Below are positions 11,221 to 23,220 of a DNA stretch of 64,000 nucleotides, piece after piece. The position numbers were made by a program, and so were the translations under genes. Below the pieces are notes generated by a model, which saw only the letters and a program-made list of their open reading frames with translations, ran no database searches and was not told the origin of the DNA. Source of the DNA: Seriola aureovittata (Eukaryota > Chordata > Actinopteri > Carangiformes > Carangidae). The DNA is taken from contig NC_079387.1 of assembly GCF_021018895.1 (NCBI RefSeq), positions 2,077,583 to 2,141,582 on the forward strand. The letters run 5' to 3'. Position 1 is the first letter of the stretch. The number at the start of each line of letters is the position of its first letter.

Positions 11221-11429
11221 CATCCAAGTTGTGATAAGCCAAGATTATATTTATTTGTGCTACATACAAGTCTGCAGACTTTTTGGAGGTTACTTGTATT
11301 TTGCTGCTTCATGTCAGAATTTCATTACAACTTTCTTCCTCTACCTCTGTATCCCCCCTTTTTTCCTCTCTAGATTTTCTTTCACCATCTCTCTCCCTCC
11401 TCACCCCTCCCTCCCTCCCTCCTCATCCG

Positions 11430-11690
11430 ACTGGGAGTGTATCTACCTATCCAGGCAGCAGTGTTGGAAGGGTCCCTCAGGGCTGTACTCCTTTGCTCCC
11501 GGCTGTTTGATGTTGAGCCGGCGCGGATGAACCTCAGCCCCCGCCCAGAGTTCGCTCCCCATCATCAAACACCCCGACTGGGTGCCGGGCCAAGGCTGTG
11601 GCCCTAATCAAACACAGCTCCTCCACGGACCCCCTCGTACACTCCAATTGGGAGAAAAAGACTAATTATCAAGGCAACCTTCAGAATCAC
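11430..11690. promoter_or_regulatory. Candidate conserved non-coding element
   Basis: GC-rich, repeat-free block. TGTTTGATG (about 11505) and CATCAAACA (about 11562) form inverted arms, followed by CTAATCAAACAC (about 11606) and GACTAATTATCAAGG (about 11660). The CAAAC/CAAAG-like and TAATTA cores suggest TCF/LEF and homeodomain input. No exon was seen. Confidence 0.3.
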
Positions 11691-12034
11691 TCAGCAGCAG
11701 CTAACACTGACACAAACTCCTGCTTCTTACCATTTAGGTTAGGTGTGCATGAGTCTGGTTCTGTAGCAAGGTTGTGTGCTGGTGCTGGAGGAGACAGAGA
11801 TTACAGACAGAGGGGAAAATTCCCCACCGACGCTCAGGAAAAGAACTTAATATACAAGCAAAGATGCCGTCATTAGTTTGGTAACTTATCTGTGTTTGGG
11901 CTGTAAAATGTAATACATGTCGATTTAAACATTTCATACTTGTGTTGTGGGAAGTTGGATGTTGTTTTAAGGAGGATTCCACATTGGGGAAATTGCGGGG
12001 GAAACAAAAAAAATGGCTGAAAAAGAAAAAGGCG

Positions 12035-12061
12035 GAGAGAGAGAGAGAGAGAGAGAGAGAG
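12035..12061 (+). repeat. (GA)13 microsatellite
   Basis: Pure GA dinucleotide run. Confidence 0.95.
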
Positions 12062-12064
12062 GCT

Positions 12065-12330
12065 GAACCCGTCCTTGGAGAGAAGGCGAGCGCTCGATTT
12101 TCTGTTTGCTGCCATTTGTCTTGTGCTGCTAAGAGAGATCAACAGTCCTCGGCACACAGATCAATATTCTCTTAACCCGCACCTAATCTGGCGAGAGTTT
12201 CCTCCAATTTCACCTTCCCTGCCGCCTCCTCCCCGCTCGCTTTCCCTCCACTTTTATTTTCCCTCTCCTCTCGTTTTCAGCAATCATTTTTGGGCGTCGG
12301 CGTGACAACCATTTTTCATGCTCCTGGTCT
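12065..12330. promoter_or_regulatory. Candidate regulatory block
   Basis: Repeat-free sequence flanked by a GA array and GT-rich patches, with GATCAATATTC, CCTAATCTGGCG and CAGCAATCATTTTTGG. Low-confidence inference from texture only. Confidence 0.22.
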
Positions 12331-12369
12331 GAGCAGGTGACATAGAAGGGAATGATGTTTCCTGACGCG

Positions 12370-12425
12370 AACAGAGGATGTGTGTGTGTGCATTTATGGG
12401 TGTGAGTGTGTGTGTGTGTATGGAG
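12370..12425 (+). repeat. Imperfect (TG)n patch
   Basis: Several short TG runs separated by single substitutions. Confidence 0.8.
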
Positions 12426-12519
12426 GGTGATGGATACGATGTGCTGGCGGGACAGCGTAGCTGCCGTCAGGGGCCCCCTGACGCCGGAGAGATAGACTAG
12501 CTGCCTAATCGGCCGCATG

Positions 12520-13750
12520 ACATCGCAAATTCAGCTTCTATTCCCTCCCTCGCCTCCCCCTCCTCACACCTCCCTTCTCCTCACCAAGCATTCCTCACCC
12601 CTTATCGTACCTTCTATGCGTCTTGGCATCTCCCAGCGCGCCGTTCGAGCTGTTGTCAGAGTTGTCCTGTCAACTAAATGGAGCGCTGTCAATGTGTTCC
12701 TTTGCTGTGACGGTTACGGGATGAGAGAAGAGGGAGGGGTGTGTATAGGTGCTCGCATGCATGTCTGTTCAAGTGTTTATCTTTGTGTGTCTTGCATTGG
12801 ATTTGCGTGGATCAGGTCTTAAAGTCGCAGGTACAGGCCGGGTCAGTTCTGGGTCTACTCTATAAAATGTATGTCTATATGTTGCAGTTAAGTTATGTTT
12901 TGGCCTCTAATTTTAATTTTCACTTTCATAACCAACTTTCGATGGCACTACCCTGAGCCTGGTTATTTTCTGACCCTCTGTGCATGTGTGTGGATGGGTG
13001 GATGGTATTGACATTATGCCAGTGATACAGGTTGTTTCATGATGCTCAACCATCCTGCGCTTCCTGAGATCCTTCATATCATATATGATTTCCCTGTCTA
13101 GTTTCTGAACCAAAAGTCTCTGAGGTTTCTCCATTTTCCCCTTGTCCTTCTTCGTCATCAGACAAGACGGGTCAGGATAGAGAACGCATATCTGCATTTT
13201 CTCCACGCCTGAAGAAGTTTAAGGAGCCCTGGACATCCTCTCCGCCCCTTGGACAAGCCGGGGAGTGATTGGCAGGCTGCGGAAACAGAGACTCTCTTTC
13301 ATAGCCGCGGCCCGAAGTGGAGGGCTTCTTCCATGGACGTACGTCAGCCCCCTGGGCAGACAAAGCCCGCTAGTGTACGCCGCCTGTACTCAGAGGCGAG
13401 TGCCACACACAGACACAGTAACAGGAAGACAGCGGGTTCAGTTACCATGCAGGCGCACGGGCACTGGAAAAAATAAAAAAGAAACGCACAACGTCCGAGC
13501 ACATACGCAAAAACAAAGATGCTTGCGTGCAAGAAGATGTCCCACACACTCACTCACAACTTGAGCTCAAACGTACGCCAAAACAGACACATACTGTACA
13601 GTATGTGCAGACATGCACTTACACATGAACACACACAATAGCCACTTTCTTTGACTGGCTGGCATAACAACACAAGCCAGTCCTGATCCTGGTATACTTT
13701 GCCCCACATGCTCCAGACACGCGCTGTTCACAGGATTATGTCACAAACGA
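12520..13750. other. Unique non-coding sequence
   Basis: Pyrimidine-rich at 12535-12600, then mixed unique sequence with scattered CA words (13400-13640). No exon, RNA gene or repeat family recognised. Confidence 0.45.
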
Positions 13751-13779
13751 GATGTTTATAGTGCTGTGTGAGTGTCTGT

Positions 13780-13846
13780 GTGTGAGTGTCTGTGTGTGTG
13801 TGTGTGTGTGTGTCCGAGGGTGTGAGAGAAAGAGAGAGAGAGAGGG
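13780..13846 (+). repeat. Compound (TG)n/(GA)n microsatellite
   Basis: A TG run (about 13791-13813) is followed 10 bp later by a GA run (about 13823-13845). Both are read directly. Confidence 0.93.
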
Positions 13847-13949
13847 AGTTGTGTACCGTAAGACTGTTGATATTTTTGATCAATTTCTGGTTCGCTTCAA
13901 CATCCTGTATGTCTTATTTTTTCTTGTTTTTGCCATGCACTTTTGGTAT

Positions 13950-14690
13950 AATTAACCATACCCAAAAGTCTGGGAACACTGCAACGCCACAATGACAAAA
14001 TCTGACCGGGCAAGAAAAAACAAGCAGTCACTCAATCAGAAAAGCCAGCAGTTTACACAGATTATCTAAACCACTTTATTTGGAGGTAAAACCCAAGGTG
14101 AGTACACCAGAAATCTCAGCTTTAGTCCCTTGTTGCACAGGACAACAGTGGACCAGCTTATGATAGACAGCTGATAAATAGATATAGATAGATAGAATAG
14201 AAATTAAATTTAAAAAAAATTGAAATTGGCAAGGAAAGGAGAAAAAGAGAAAAAGTGCATCTTCACTTTGATGAAGACCCTGTGAGGACAGAACTAGTCT
14301 GTGTTTTAAACCAACAATAAGACTAGTTAATGAAGATGTTCACCTTTGTTTTCTCAGAGAAAAAAGACAAATAAGATCTCCCCATGTTCTGAGACTGGAA
14401 CGGATAAACTCTGTGATACTATATTATTATTACCAATGGCTAATCCAAATACTATAACATCCCCCCTCTGAAAAACACTGCATTTTCACAAGGTGATATT
14501 ATTGCAAGAATTCAAAAGAAGCCACTTATGAACAATACTGAAATCCTAATTAAACAAAACTACACAGGTGTGTCTCCGTCAGCACGACCACAGATGGCAA
14601 AATTACAATTCTGGCTCAAAATCCACAACAGGTTTTGAAAGCCGGTGCAGGCCGTCCTGACAACATCCATTCAACATTTAAACGCTTGCT
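13950..14690. other. AT-rich sequence, possible repeat remnant
   Basis: Contains GATGAAGACCCTGTGAGG near 14271. This resembles the 'gatgaagacc...gtcgaaacg' phrase that recurs in several fish and frog repeat families, but the rest is too diverged to assign. A short GATA patch lies near 14180-14200. No coding sequence seen. Confidence 0.3.
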
Positions 14691-14990
14691 AGTTTAGCAC
14701 ACTCTGCTATGTCTGAATGGATGCTACTGTACTGTCTAGAGTGGGCCTGTATCCCAGTTGGCAGAATGACTATTCCAGACTGTGGGCCGGCGGTAAGGAG
14801 CATACAAATGAAAATAGCAGCAGAGAAAAGCGCTTGTCTCTCTCAAGCCAAGCATCTGCTAAGCATTTTAATGGGGATCAATGGAAGGGCAGGGACAGGA
14901 GATCGAGGGGTTGATTGGCTGGCCGGCCCGGCGCTCACACAGCCGCTGCTCTCCATACTGCCTGCACTGCTGTTTACAGCCAACACAAGC
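14690..14990. promoter_or_regulatory. Candidate regulatory block
   Basis: Repeat-free block with GCATTTTAATGGGGATCAATGG near 14862-14883, GGTTGATTGGCTGGCC near 14909 (CCAAT on the minus strand) and GCATACAAATGAAAATAGC near 14800. No exon signal. The overlapping 138-codon frame ends in the downstream TG array as Cys/Val repeats and is not credible. Confidence 0.25.
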
Positions 14991-15069
14991 TGCTGCGCCC
15001 TGCCTGCGCACTCTGCACCAGCTGTATGTATATATGTGCTCTGTGTGTGTACTGGAGGGATTTATACAT

Positions 15070-15071
<2 letters not shown>

Positions 15072-15112
<41 letters not shown>
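15072..15112 (+). repeat. (GT)20 microsatellite
   Basis: Pure GT dinucleotide run of about 41 bp. Confidence 0.97.
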
Positions 15113-15113
<1 letters not shown>

Positions 15114-15495
15114 ACAGTAGACTAAGTGACACGTGTTCATGTGTCCGTGTGCATGATGCATCAGTGTGTATTGTTTATGTGTGCATGTAATTATTCATTA
15201 GCATTAGCAACATAATAAATGCATCTATTGCGTGTGTTATATGTTGATGCATGTAACTGGTTATATTGCACAAAGTGTGTATATAGATGTGTAATCAAAT
15301 CATACATTTGTGTATTCATCAAATATAGATATGGTATGCCTGTTGTCGCGTGTACACTACAGTAAATGTAGTAACTGTCATTTGAGTCCATGTGCAACAA
15401 ATGACTGTATCACTCCTGTTGGTCTGCATCTGCTTTCTATCTCAGTGTGTATTGTTTAATTGCGTGTTGCATGTGTGCCCTCTTTCCTGACACAC

Positions 15496-15542
15496 ACATG
15501 CAAACACACACACACAGACACACAGACACACAGACACAGACA
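15496..15542 (+). repeat. Compound (CA)n/(CAGACA)n microsatellite
   Basis: A CA run passes into CAGACA hexamer units. Confidence 0.85.
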
Positions 15543-15689
15543 TCAGTGCACATGCAGGAGCAGCGCAGCAGCAAAGAAACAGTTAAAGTGATGCTTCCCG
15601 GCGTGCCAAATGAATCAGATTAATATTAGCCAAAGCGAATGTCATCATTGGCACTTCTCCACTCTTCCTCCACCTCTCTATATCACAAC

Positions 15690-15785
15690 CCCCCCACCAC
15701 CACCACCACCCCCAACCTGCACCCAAACCCCACCTCCCTCCCCCACAATTCCCTCCCCTCCTCTACCTCCTCTCCTTCCCTCTCT
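15690..15785 (+). repeat. C-rich low-complexity tract with (CCA)n
   Basis: Short CCA/CCACC repeats and C runs, then a CCT-rich pyrimidine strand. The overlapping Pro/Thr frame is spurious. Confidence 0.85.
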
Positions 15786-16612
15786 CCTTGCTGTGTTTGG
15801 GTTTCTGAGTCCTGGGCGGTAATGAGGGAACGTTATGCAGTGCCATAAACGGAGGGGCTCACTGTCAGTATGCATAAAGGATGAGACGGAGAAGATGGCG
15901 CTGGGGTCAGGGGGGAGAGAGAGGGAGAGAGTCGAGGAGGACAGGATGGAGAGAGTGTGTGTATGTGTGTAAAACCAGTTCCCTCGTCACACACACATAC
16001 ACACACACCACACAGACTGAGGGAGCACTCAATGGCAAGGCAGAGAGACAGACTGGTGACAAATAGACTCCCCTCTGTGCCCGTCTCACAGGTGCAAGCC
16101 AGTGTGTGCAGCGCCCCCTACACTCGGCCTGGGGGAAGTGATCGAAGAAGAGAGGAAAACCCCTCAGAAGGTGCACTTACTGTGTGTTCACCTACAATCA
16201 GTTTCACAGCAGAGGAAACGCAAAACAACATCTAGTCATGGTTGATATGTTTGGGTACACATGACCATTTAAATGATGACAATTCAATATGAATGAAACA
16301 CAGTCACTGAAATGATGTTGAAACTATTGTAAAAGTGTAATTACATCAAGCGTAAACATCAGCAAATGACCAATTTTATTCTTACTGGGAAGATTCAATC
16401 TGCAAGTATATCAAGCTAAGAAAATGACCAGGCCATAAGTGAATATGAGCATTCACTGGTTGAATTTTGCTTGAGAAGTGACCTAATGTATAGGTAAAAA
16501 TCAAATCAAATTAATCCGATACATGAAAGCATAGCCTTTGATTTTGTAGCTCTCACTTTGAGCCAATGCTCTCTCCCTGCTAATCGATGTCTGTCTGGAA
16601 GAAATCCAGCTC

Positions 16613-16660
16613 CCTCTCTCTCTCTCTCTCTCTCTCTCACCCTCTCTCACACACACACAA
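16613..16660 (+). repeat. Compound (CT)n/(CA)n microsatellite
   Basis: CT run at about 16613-16638 followed by short CT and CA runs. Confidence 0.92.
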
Positions 16661-16912
16661 ACACATACACACCTTTAAAAAGCCTTCGATATCATTAGCT
16701 GTCATGTTTCACGGTAGGTAACACAACAGTGCACAGGGATACACAGCTCACTGCCGAGTCTGGAGGGTATATGTGTGTTTGTGTGAGCCTGCGCACACAA
16801 ACAAGGATGCATGGTGAGTGTGTGAGTGGATTACACCGGGTTCACAGTGTGTATGGGGAAAGCGTGGCAGCAACTTGGCTCCATAATGGGATTTCTCAGT
16901 ACTCCTACTCTG

Positions 16913-16914
<2 letters not shown>

Positions 16915-17008
<94 letters not shown>
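16915..17008 (+). repeat. (CA)n microsatellite with one central phase shift
   Basis: CA run to 16960, one extra A, then an AC run to 17008. The array is about 94 bp in total. Confidence 0.97.
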
Positions 17009-17009
<1 letters not shown>

Positions 17010-17011
<2 letters not shown>

Positions 17012-17770
17012 CACACAAATACACTGATCTCACCCCAAACAAGCAGGTTAGCAGTAACAAAGCACATATCCTATCTTAACGGTAAGAGGTAAGCTGCAGC
17101 AGAGCTCCAGCTCAGTTAAAGACACATATCGGCTCACCTCTCCTTCTCACAAAAGCCAGGGAAGAAGGATAGAGTGAGAGAGAGGCAGAAAAATGTGTGG
17201 AGGGATCAGCTACATTAGGCAGGAATAAGGAATGCTGTACTAAATCTGGATGATGGTGAGGAGTGGTTGTAACGAAGCTACTGTACAGGACCTACTTATA
17301 AAAAGCAGAAATGTGTACTGTTGACTTATATGTGTGAATTCAGGGGATATAGCGAGGTTTTTATTGCAACATTTTTAAAGTCATTATTTGCAGGATTCTT
17401 ATACTATATATATGCTTAAGTATATTATTCATTTACTTTTTCGGTTCCATAAATGACTTGTAAACAGTGGGGATAGCAATGACATCTGATTCCTTAGATT
17501 TACATTTTCTGTCACCTACATTCTGCTTCAAAACTACCTTGGATCACAAAGAGAGCTGAGGTGAAACAGGAACTTCTAGGTTCTGTTTCAGAAGGAAGAA
17601 AACCTAAATCAAAATCACAGTGACAGTCGTAATAATGCAAGTTAATATATGATCTGACCTTTTTCAACAGTGAAACAACAACGACAATTACTGCTTCACA
17701 GTTGTCTTCCTCCGCCACTCAGAATAATTTCATAATCCCTGTTTATCCAAAATCATATAAAATATTAACC
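17010..17770. other. Unique non-coding sequence
   Basis: AT-rich, with no exon, RNA gene or repeat recognised. Confidence 0.45.
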
Positions 17771-17774
17771 ATTT

Positions 17775-17962
17775 GTATGAAATTGTCCTTATTGCTGTGT
17801 GAATTCTTGAATTATGGCTAAAATCATCCTTAGTGAGGTCAGTGACCTTTGACCTTTGACCACCAAAATCGAATCTGTTCATCCTCGAGTTCAAGTGCAA
17901 AATTTGAAGAAATTCCCTGAAGGAGTTACTGTGATATCTTGTTCGGTTGGATGGAGATGGAA
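17775..17962 (+). mobile_element. Teleost interspersed repeat fragment with 'TGACCTTTGACC' core
   Basis: The phrases GTCAGTGACCTTTGACC, CCACCAAAATC, GTTCATCCT..GAGTTCAAGTG, CAAAATTTGAAGAAATTCC and GAGATATC-like TGTGATATCTTGTTC occur in the order I know from an abundant percomorph dispersed repeat. The family name is not certain. The copy includes three TGACC(T) half-sites in direct-repeat-1 spacing at 17843-17861. Its right end runs into a short tandem array that repeats part of the same phrase (GCCAAATTTGAAAGGATTCCC near 18078). Confidence 0.7.
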
Positions 17963-17963
17963 A

Positions 17964-18071
17964 CCAACTAACCAATCAGAATACAACTACAAATCAACCA
18001 ACCAGAATACGGCTACAAACTAATCAACAAGAACACTGCTACAAACCAACCAATCAAAATACAGCAACAAA
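17964..18071 (+). repeat. Four-unit tandem repeat, unit about 26 bp
   Basis: Units follow the pattern CAACCAATCAGAATACAGCTACAAA, with substitutions and small length changes, and four copies are readable. The array lies inside the dispersed repeat and probably arose by expansion of its tail, where related copies carry short 'ggac/gacc' tandem units. Confidence 0.75.
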
Positions 18072-18079
18072 TTTGTGCC

Positions 18080-19190
18080 AAATTTGAAAGGATTCCCTTG
18101 ACTGAACAAACACTACATTTCTCTCTGCTTTTTATTCAAAAGAGGATCTTATTTTGGAAATTAATATTCCACCAGACATCTATTACTTTTGCAATAATTT
18201 TACCTCCGAAACAAACTTACTCCCAGAGAACAATGCTCCCTTTGTCTTTTGCGCCATAAAGCAATCTAACAGATATTCTTGTGAAAACCAACTTGATGGT
18301 TCAGAAAGTAAATTTCACATGTCTAGGAATGTGTGTGAATATAATAGCACAAGTTTCATATTGATGGTGGAAATCGAGGCGGGGGAATGCAGAGGGAGTT
18401 GCATTGCTGGAATATTCTGCGGTGAGGACTAACCAACCACAGGCCATCTAGAGACAGTGTGTGGTGCTCGCAGTGTTTAGCAAGCTTTAAAAACCACATC
18501 ATTAGCCCACACCATCCGGCTCTCCTCCCAGGTGTGGTGGAGAGCCAGGTGCGTCGCTCCCTCTTTGTCTTTTTCTTTCTGTTTGTCCCTCTTCGCCTCG
18601 CCGTCTCTCAACGTATAACATGCACCTGGAGGGAATTCAGCCAAACTGTCATCGTGAATGTCCCACAGGCTGAAGAGCACAAAAATTACACACACTTTAC
18701 TCTTCGAGGGCCAAAAGCAAATAAACACCTGAGCATAATGTGAAAATGTGTTTTGGGCTTGGCGCGTTCCAGCCTTGTAATTCCACCTGAAAACACAGCC
18801 TCCTTCAGTGTGGCCCCCAAGATAGCTTTGTCCTTCACCCTGCAATTTCCTTCAGTCTGCCTTCCCATCAAATGTTGCTCCATAGAAAGCATTGTAAATA
18901 AATATTGCGTATGGGAATCTGTTTAGATTGAGGCAGTTCAATCAACACTGCCGTTTTGGGATGAAGAGCTGGTGTCAGCCAAATACAGCGGTTTCTCTTT
19001 GAGTCCGAGAGGCATTGAGATCCGAGAACTCAGAGTGCAGTTGAGAAAAAATAGAAACAAACTCCAAAAGCAAGACGCGGCAGTACCCTCTCTTTCAATC
19101 TCTACCCCTCTTTATCTTTTTCTAGTCCTTTGCTCATCCCACCCTGCCTCCCACTCTTAACTAATAACTCAAACACGGCTACCATCCAGG
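18080..19190. other. Unique non-coding sequence
   Basis: Includes a 92-codon open frame at 18154-18432 with no recognisable domain. 18430-18900 is GC-balanced and could be constrained, but it has no clear motif cluster. No exon is supported. Confidence 0.4.
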
Positions 19191-19194
19191 TTTC

Positions 19195-19215
19195 TTTTTT
19201 TTTTTTTTTTTTTTT
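19195..19215 (+). repeat. Poly-T (T21) run
   Basis: Twenty-one consecutive T residues. No retroelement body was recognised on the minus strand beyond it. Confidence 0.9.
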
Positions 19216-20134
19216 ACTTTTTTATTTCTCCCTCTCCTCCCACAGAGCAGAGGAAAAGTAAGCAAAGAAATTCTCCGGGCTCAGCAGTGGGAGAAGACAA
19301 CTGTCCCCCTATCCTTGGAGCTGAAGCTGGCCAAATAAAATAGAGAGTGCTGCACCAGGAAATGGCTAGCCAAACACACAGGGCCATGAATCTCAGGTTG
19401 GCAGAGAGTAAGGATTTCTCCATGCAGTCCCCAGCCGTCCAGCGTGACTATAGAGGCCTTTTTGTATCGAAAGGACATCTCCCAAATGGGTTTAACAGCA
19501 ATCAGAATCAGGGATCGTCACTCAACTTTTATTCCGTCAGTCAATCTATTCTAGATTCTACTGCAAACAGAGCCACTGCTAATATTTATACTGAAGCTGC
19601 TGAATGTAATTCTTATTTAATAGTTTAATGCAGCCAAGTGTACATAACACCGCACTAATGTTGCCATGGTTATAGCTTTGTGGGACTTCCACAGCATTTA
19701 ACAATGTGTCAAAATTGGTAGTGTAACACTTCAGAATATGGTGCACAAAATTTTGGATAATTACCAAAGGATGAGTAAGGAACAAATCAGGAGCTGATCG
19801 TAAATGAATTACTAATGAGTAGTTTCAGAGAACCCAGTAAAAATGAGAAGCTACCTGTGCCTTAGGATGAGTTTGGTGATACTGAACTTGAGGGGAGATA
19901 AAAAATTGTGAGGTAATCAAAGGATAATGGAGAATTTCAAGTAGCACCTGCACAACTGTGCCTGAGAAGCCGCACAAATAACCACTAAAGCGTAAGTAAC
20001 ATGAAAAGCAAATGAAAAGTAAATCAGGGATGATGCATTAAGATCAGTACCTCAAAGTTTGCTTATCTTTATTCCTCAATGCAGAGTTATTCAGCAACGA
20101 CAGACCAGTGACCAATCAGAGGAACAACTGACAT

Positions 20135-20325
20135 TAAGTGTCTAAGAAAGGTGTTGGGTCACCACGTGCTGCCAGAACAGCTTCAATGCTCCTTCACATT
20201 GATTCTGCAAGTCTCTGAACTCGTAACAACGCGGTCCAAAGTCTCCCTTAGGTGTTGAATTGGGTTGAGATCTGGTGACTATAAAGGTCATAGCATATGA
20301 CTCACATCCTTTTCATACTCTCCAC
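20135..20325 (-). pseudogene. Relic of a Tc1/mariner transposase C-terminus
   Basis: On the minus strand, 20248-20280 encodes SPDLNPIQHL. This corresponds to the SPDLNPIE(H/N)LW signature around the last part of the DDE catalytic domain of Tc1-like transposases. Upstream, GEYEKDVSHML also fits such proteins, but a stop codon separates it from the signature. Downstream, the frame contains further stops, and the residues that should follow LDRRV are missing because a segment is deleted. The remaining part matches the 3' end I recall of the fish Tc1-like gene (TCTGGCAGCACGTGGTGACC). Neither terminal inverted repeats nor the rest of the gene were found nearby, so this is a truncated, inactive fragment. 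Confidence 0.85.
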
Positions 20326-22740
20326 TCTGCACAGCGTAATAAAGCCACCGGATGCCCTCACTGTCGGGGTCATTCAGGCCTATACAGCTCTTGGTATATG
20401 CCACACATGAAAAATGAAAAATAGGTTTTGGTTTCGCTCGGGTCAGCCATGTTGAAGAATCACACACTACAGATGCTAGGTGCTTCACCAAACACTACAA
20501 AAAAACAACGGTCAAAATAAAGTTTGTTAATTTAGTTCACTGAGCTAATGTGAACAGGAAATACACATCGCATTTCTCTGGATCTTTCTGTGGCATGTAG
20601 ACGTTTCTCCAAAGCATATCCAGACCACCTTCATCCCACCCATCTCTCTCACCTTCCCTCACCTCAGTAAATGAGAGAGAGAGGGAGCCTCTGTCCAAGA
20701 CTGGGCTGTTTGCACAGCCAACCACAGAGGAGGGAAGCCAAAGATTACTGCAGCCACCGTGGAAATGCTAGAAGTGGGTGGCAATCGCTGGGGAGCAGAG
20801 GTTAGGGAGGACAGAAAATAGTTAGCGTATGCGTGTATGTGCTATAAACGACCCATTGTGCCAATGTTCCCACTGGGTTTGATAAGTGTTCCTGATCCAA
20901 CAAATTGTATATGTATGAATATATTACTATCTCTTAACTGCGCATGAAATAAACTGATAGAAAACTACAACCTTACTTCGTGAAATAAATATGAATTGTG
21001 CTATGACTAATTTAGTCTGAGGGTCGAACTTAGGGCAGGATTGCAGTGATTTCGAGGTTCCTGAGGTGAAAAAAGTGAATGCACTATTTATACATTAAGA
21101 TTCTCTGTTCTAAAGGTATTTTTCTTGTCCAACTCTAATATTAGATCAAAGAAAACTTACTAAAATCATTTTTCCTGATGTTGAAGTGGACCATTTGGCA
21201 AGTTTCAACTTGCAACAGGAGACATTTTTCAACGTATTATCATTGATTTTGCCATCTTTTCCTTTAGGAGCTAGGGGGGAGTGAGCGTCCTGCTCTGTCT
21301 TGTTCTTGCAATATATTTCGTATTTTTGCAAATAAACTAAAAGAGTGCCCTGTAACCAGACCATGAACAGGGCCCTCATATTGATTTTGGTGCTCCGGGA
21401 GGCTCCAGGTCACGAGAGGTGCTCATCTGTGCAGTGGAGCAGTTGGGAAGTGTGGGGAGTGACTGGCGCATTAGTTAGTGGAATTATGTGGATCACGACT
21501 GCAACAGCTAGAGGTGCAAATGCTCACCGGCAGGATTAGATAATGCTATTATCAGTATGATAGTAGCATTAGAAAGAAGCATTAGCATGGATAATTCCAC
21601 GGATTCAGCAGCAGAGAATCGCCATAAAATCATTGCATTATAGCCAAAGAGATGAGATCCAGATATAGAAAGGCACTTGGGCTGCGGAGAATCAAAACTG
21701 ACGGTAAATCTTTGAATTATAAGTCATCACGTTTTTGTCTTGTCGGGTAAACACGTATTTAACAAAGGATGATCAAACACGTCTTTTCTCGCCGTGCTGA
21801 AAAAAACATGGCAGCAGAAGACAACACCCTTCACATCTATGCATACATTTCCCATTAAACCACCATATTATCTTTGTTGTTTCAATCCTCTACGAACAGA
21901 TGGAATACAAATGACATCTTAAGATAGTGCTTTTTTCTATAGGTGTTAGGGGTTTGGAATCAGATCACCCGGTACTGTAATACCAACAGATTGAGTGACT
22001 AGATTCTCTTACCCAGTGGCCCCAGGACATACATCCATTACACACTTCACAATATACGTCAAAGCTAAGTCTAACGCGACCAGATTTTCAAAAAGTTGGT
22101 ATTGGATGTAATGAATTGTCCACTAGCGACAGTGATAAGGTTGCTTTTTTTTGTTGTAAATAGAAATTGAAATGAAAAGTGAGTTTGTTCCACATAAATT
22201 TTACTGTGACATCTGGTCTCTAAGGACAAATCATTTGGGTACACAGGAAGTGATGGATTTTATGTTTCTAGCAGCAATGGTGGTTTCTTATGTTTCTAAT
22301 ATCAGACACTGTCCTCTGGAAACAACCCATAGCTTGTTTGTAAAAGCAGCTTATTACAACCCACTGTTATGCTTTTATTGTTAGCTGCCCCTTATTGTAA
22401 CCATGGTGATGAAGGTCCTCAACTTTAGGGAAGTACTTATTTTAACCCAAACCATGACAAGAGAATAAAAAGAAAATAGAGAAAACCTCATTGGTCTCCA
22501 CGGTAAAACCCCTCTTTTGATCTTTATCCTCTTTGCAACAGAAATGATAAGATTAGATTAGATTAATGAAAATCACTGAGTAACCAGCCTTTAACCAATT
22601 CATTTCATATGAAGAACAGATGGTCATTAAACTGTGCAAACTGTGTTTTTCCCTTTCCACATTTTCACTCCTGCAAACTTGTGCGAAGGTGGAATGGCAA
22701 CCATGTTGGTGCGGGAGGTCTGTTCAGCATGTAACAGTAG
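20326..22740. other. AT-rich unique non-coding sequence
   Basis: No exon or RNA gene recognised. Part of 20326-20480 may still belong to the mobile element to its left, but I cannot match it. The rest is unremarkable. Confidence 0.4.
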
Positions 22741-22749
22741 CAGGGGGTT

Positions 22750-22751
<2 letters not shown>

Positions 22752-22798
<47 letters not shown>
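22752..22798 (+). repeat. (AC)23 microsatellite
   Basis: Pure AC dinucleotide run of 47 bp. Confidence 0.97.
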
Positions 22799-22799
<1 letters not shown>

Positions 22800-22869
22800 C
22801 TGTTGCCATAGTACACATGGCAGGAGATGCACATGGGTATAAATAGTATGCCACTATTTTGTCTTTACA

Positions 22870-23130
22870 TATTTAGCTGTTGGATATTTTAATGCAAATT
22901 AATGTGGTGGGATTGGAGAGGGGCGTTTTTGTTGACTGGAATTAGTGTTGTGAGTGAGCTTTCTTCTCCATTCTTTCCCTTTCTTTCTCTGCTCTCCAAA
23001 TTACAGCTATTAAGACAAGACTGGTGTGAGCCAAACACGGCGCTCCACTTAATGTGATTTCCTCCGCGCTGAGAAAGGAATAAGAGGCAATGATTCATGG
23101 AAGCCCCACAAAAAGCTAGAGAGACAGGAA
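22870..23130. promoter_or_regulatory. Candidate regulatory block with POU motif
   Basis: Contains AATGCAAATTAATG at 22891-22904, an octamer fused to a TAAT core as in many POU-III sites. CCAAATTACAGCTATTAAGAC lies near 22997 and CACTTAATGTGATTTCC near 23046. Repeat-free and exon-free, so regulatory role is inferred. Confidence 0.28.
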
Positions 23131-23185
23131 GATGTCCACCTCCAACATGTGCTGAACACAAACACTGGGCTTGTTTAAGTGTGTA

Positions 23186-23188
<3 letters not shown>

Positions 23189-23219
<31 letters not shown>
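23189..23219 (+). repeat. (GT)15 microsatellite
   Basis: Pure GT run, followed by GTGCGCGCGC near 23240. Confidence 0.95.
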
Positions 23220-23220
<1 letters not shown>

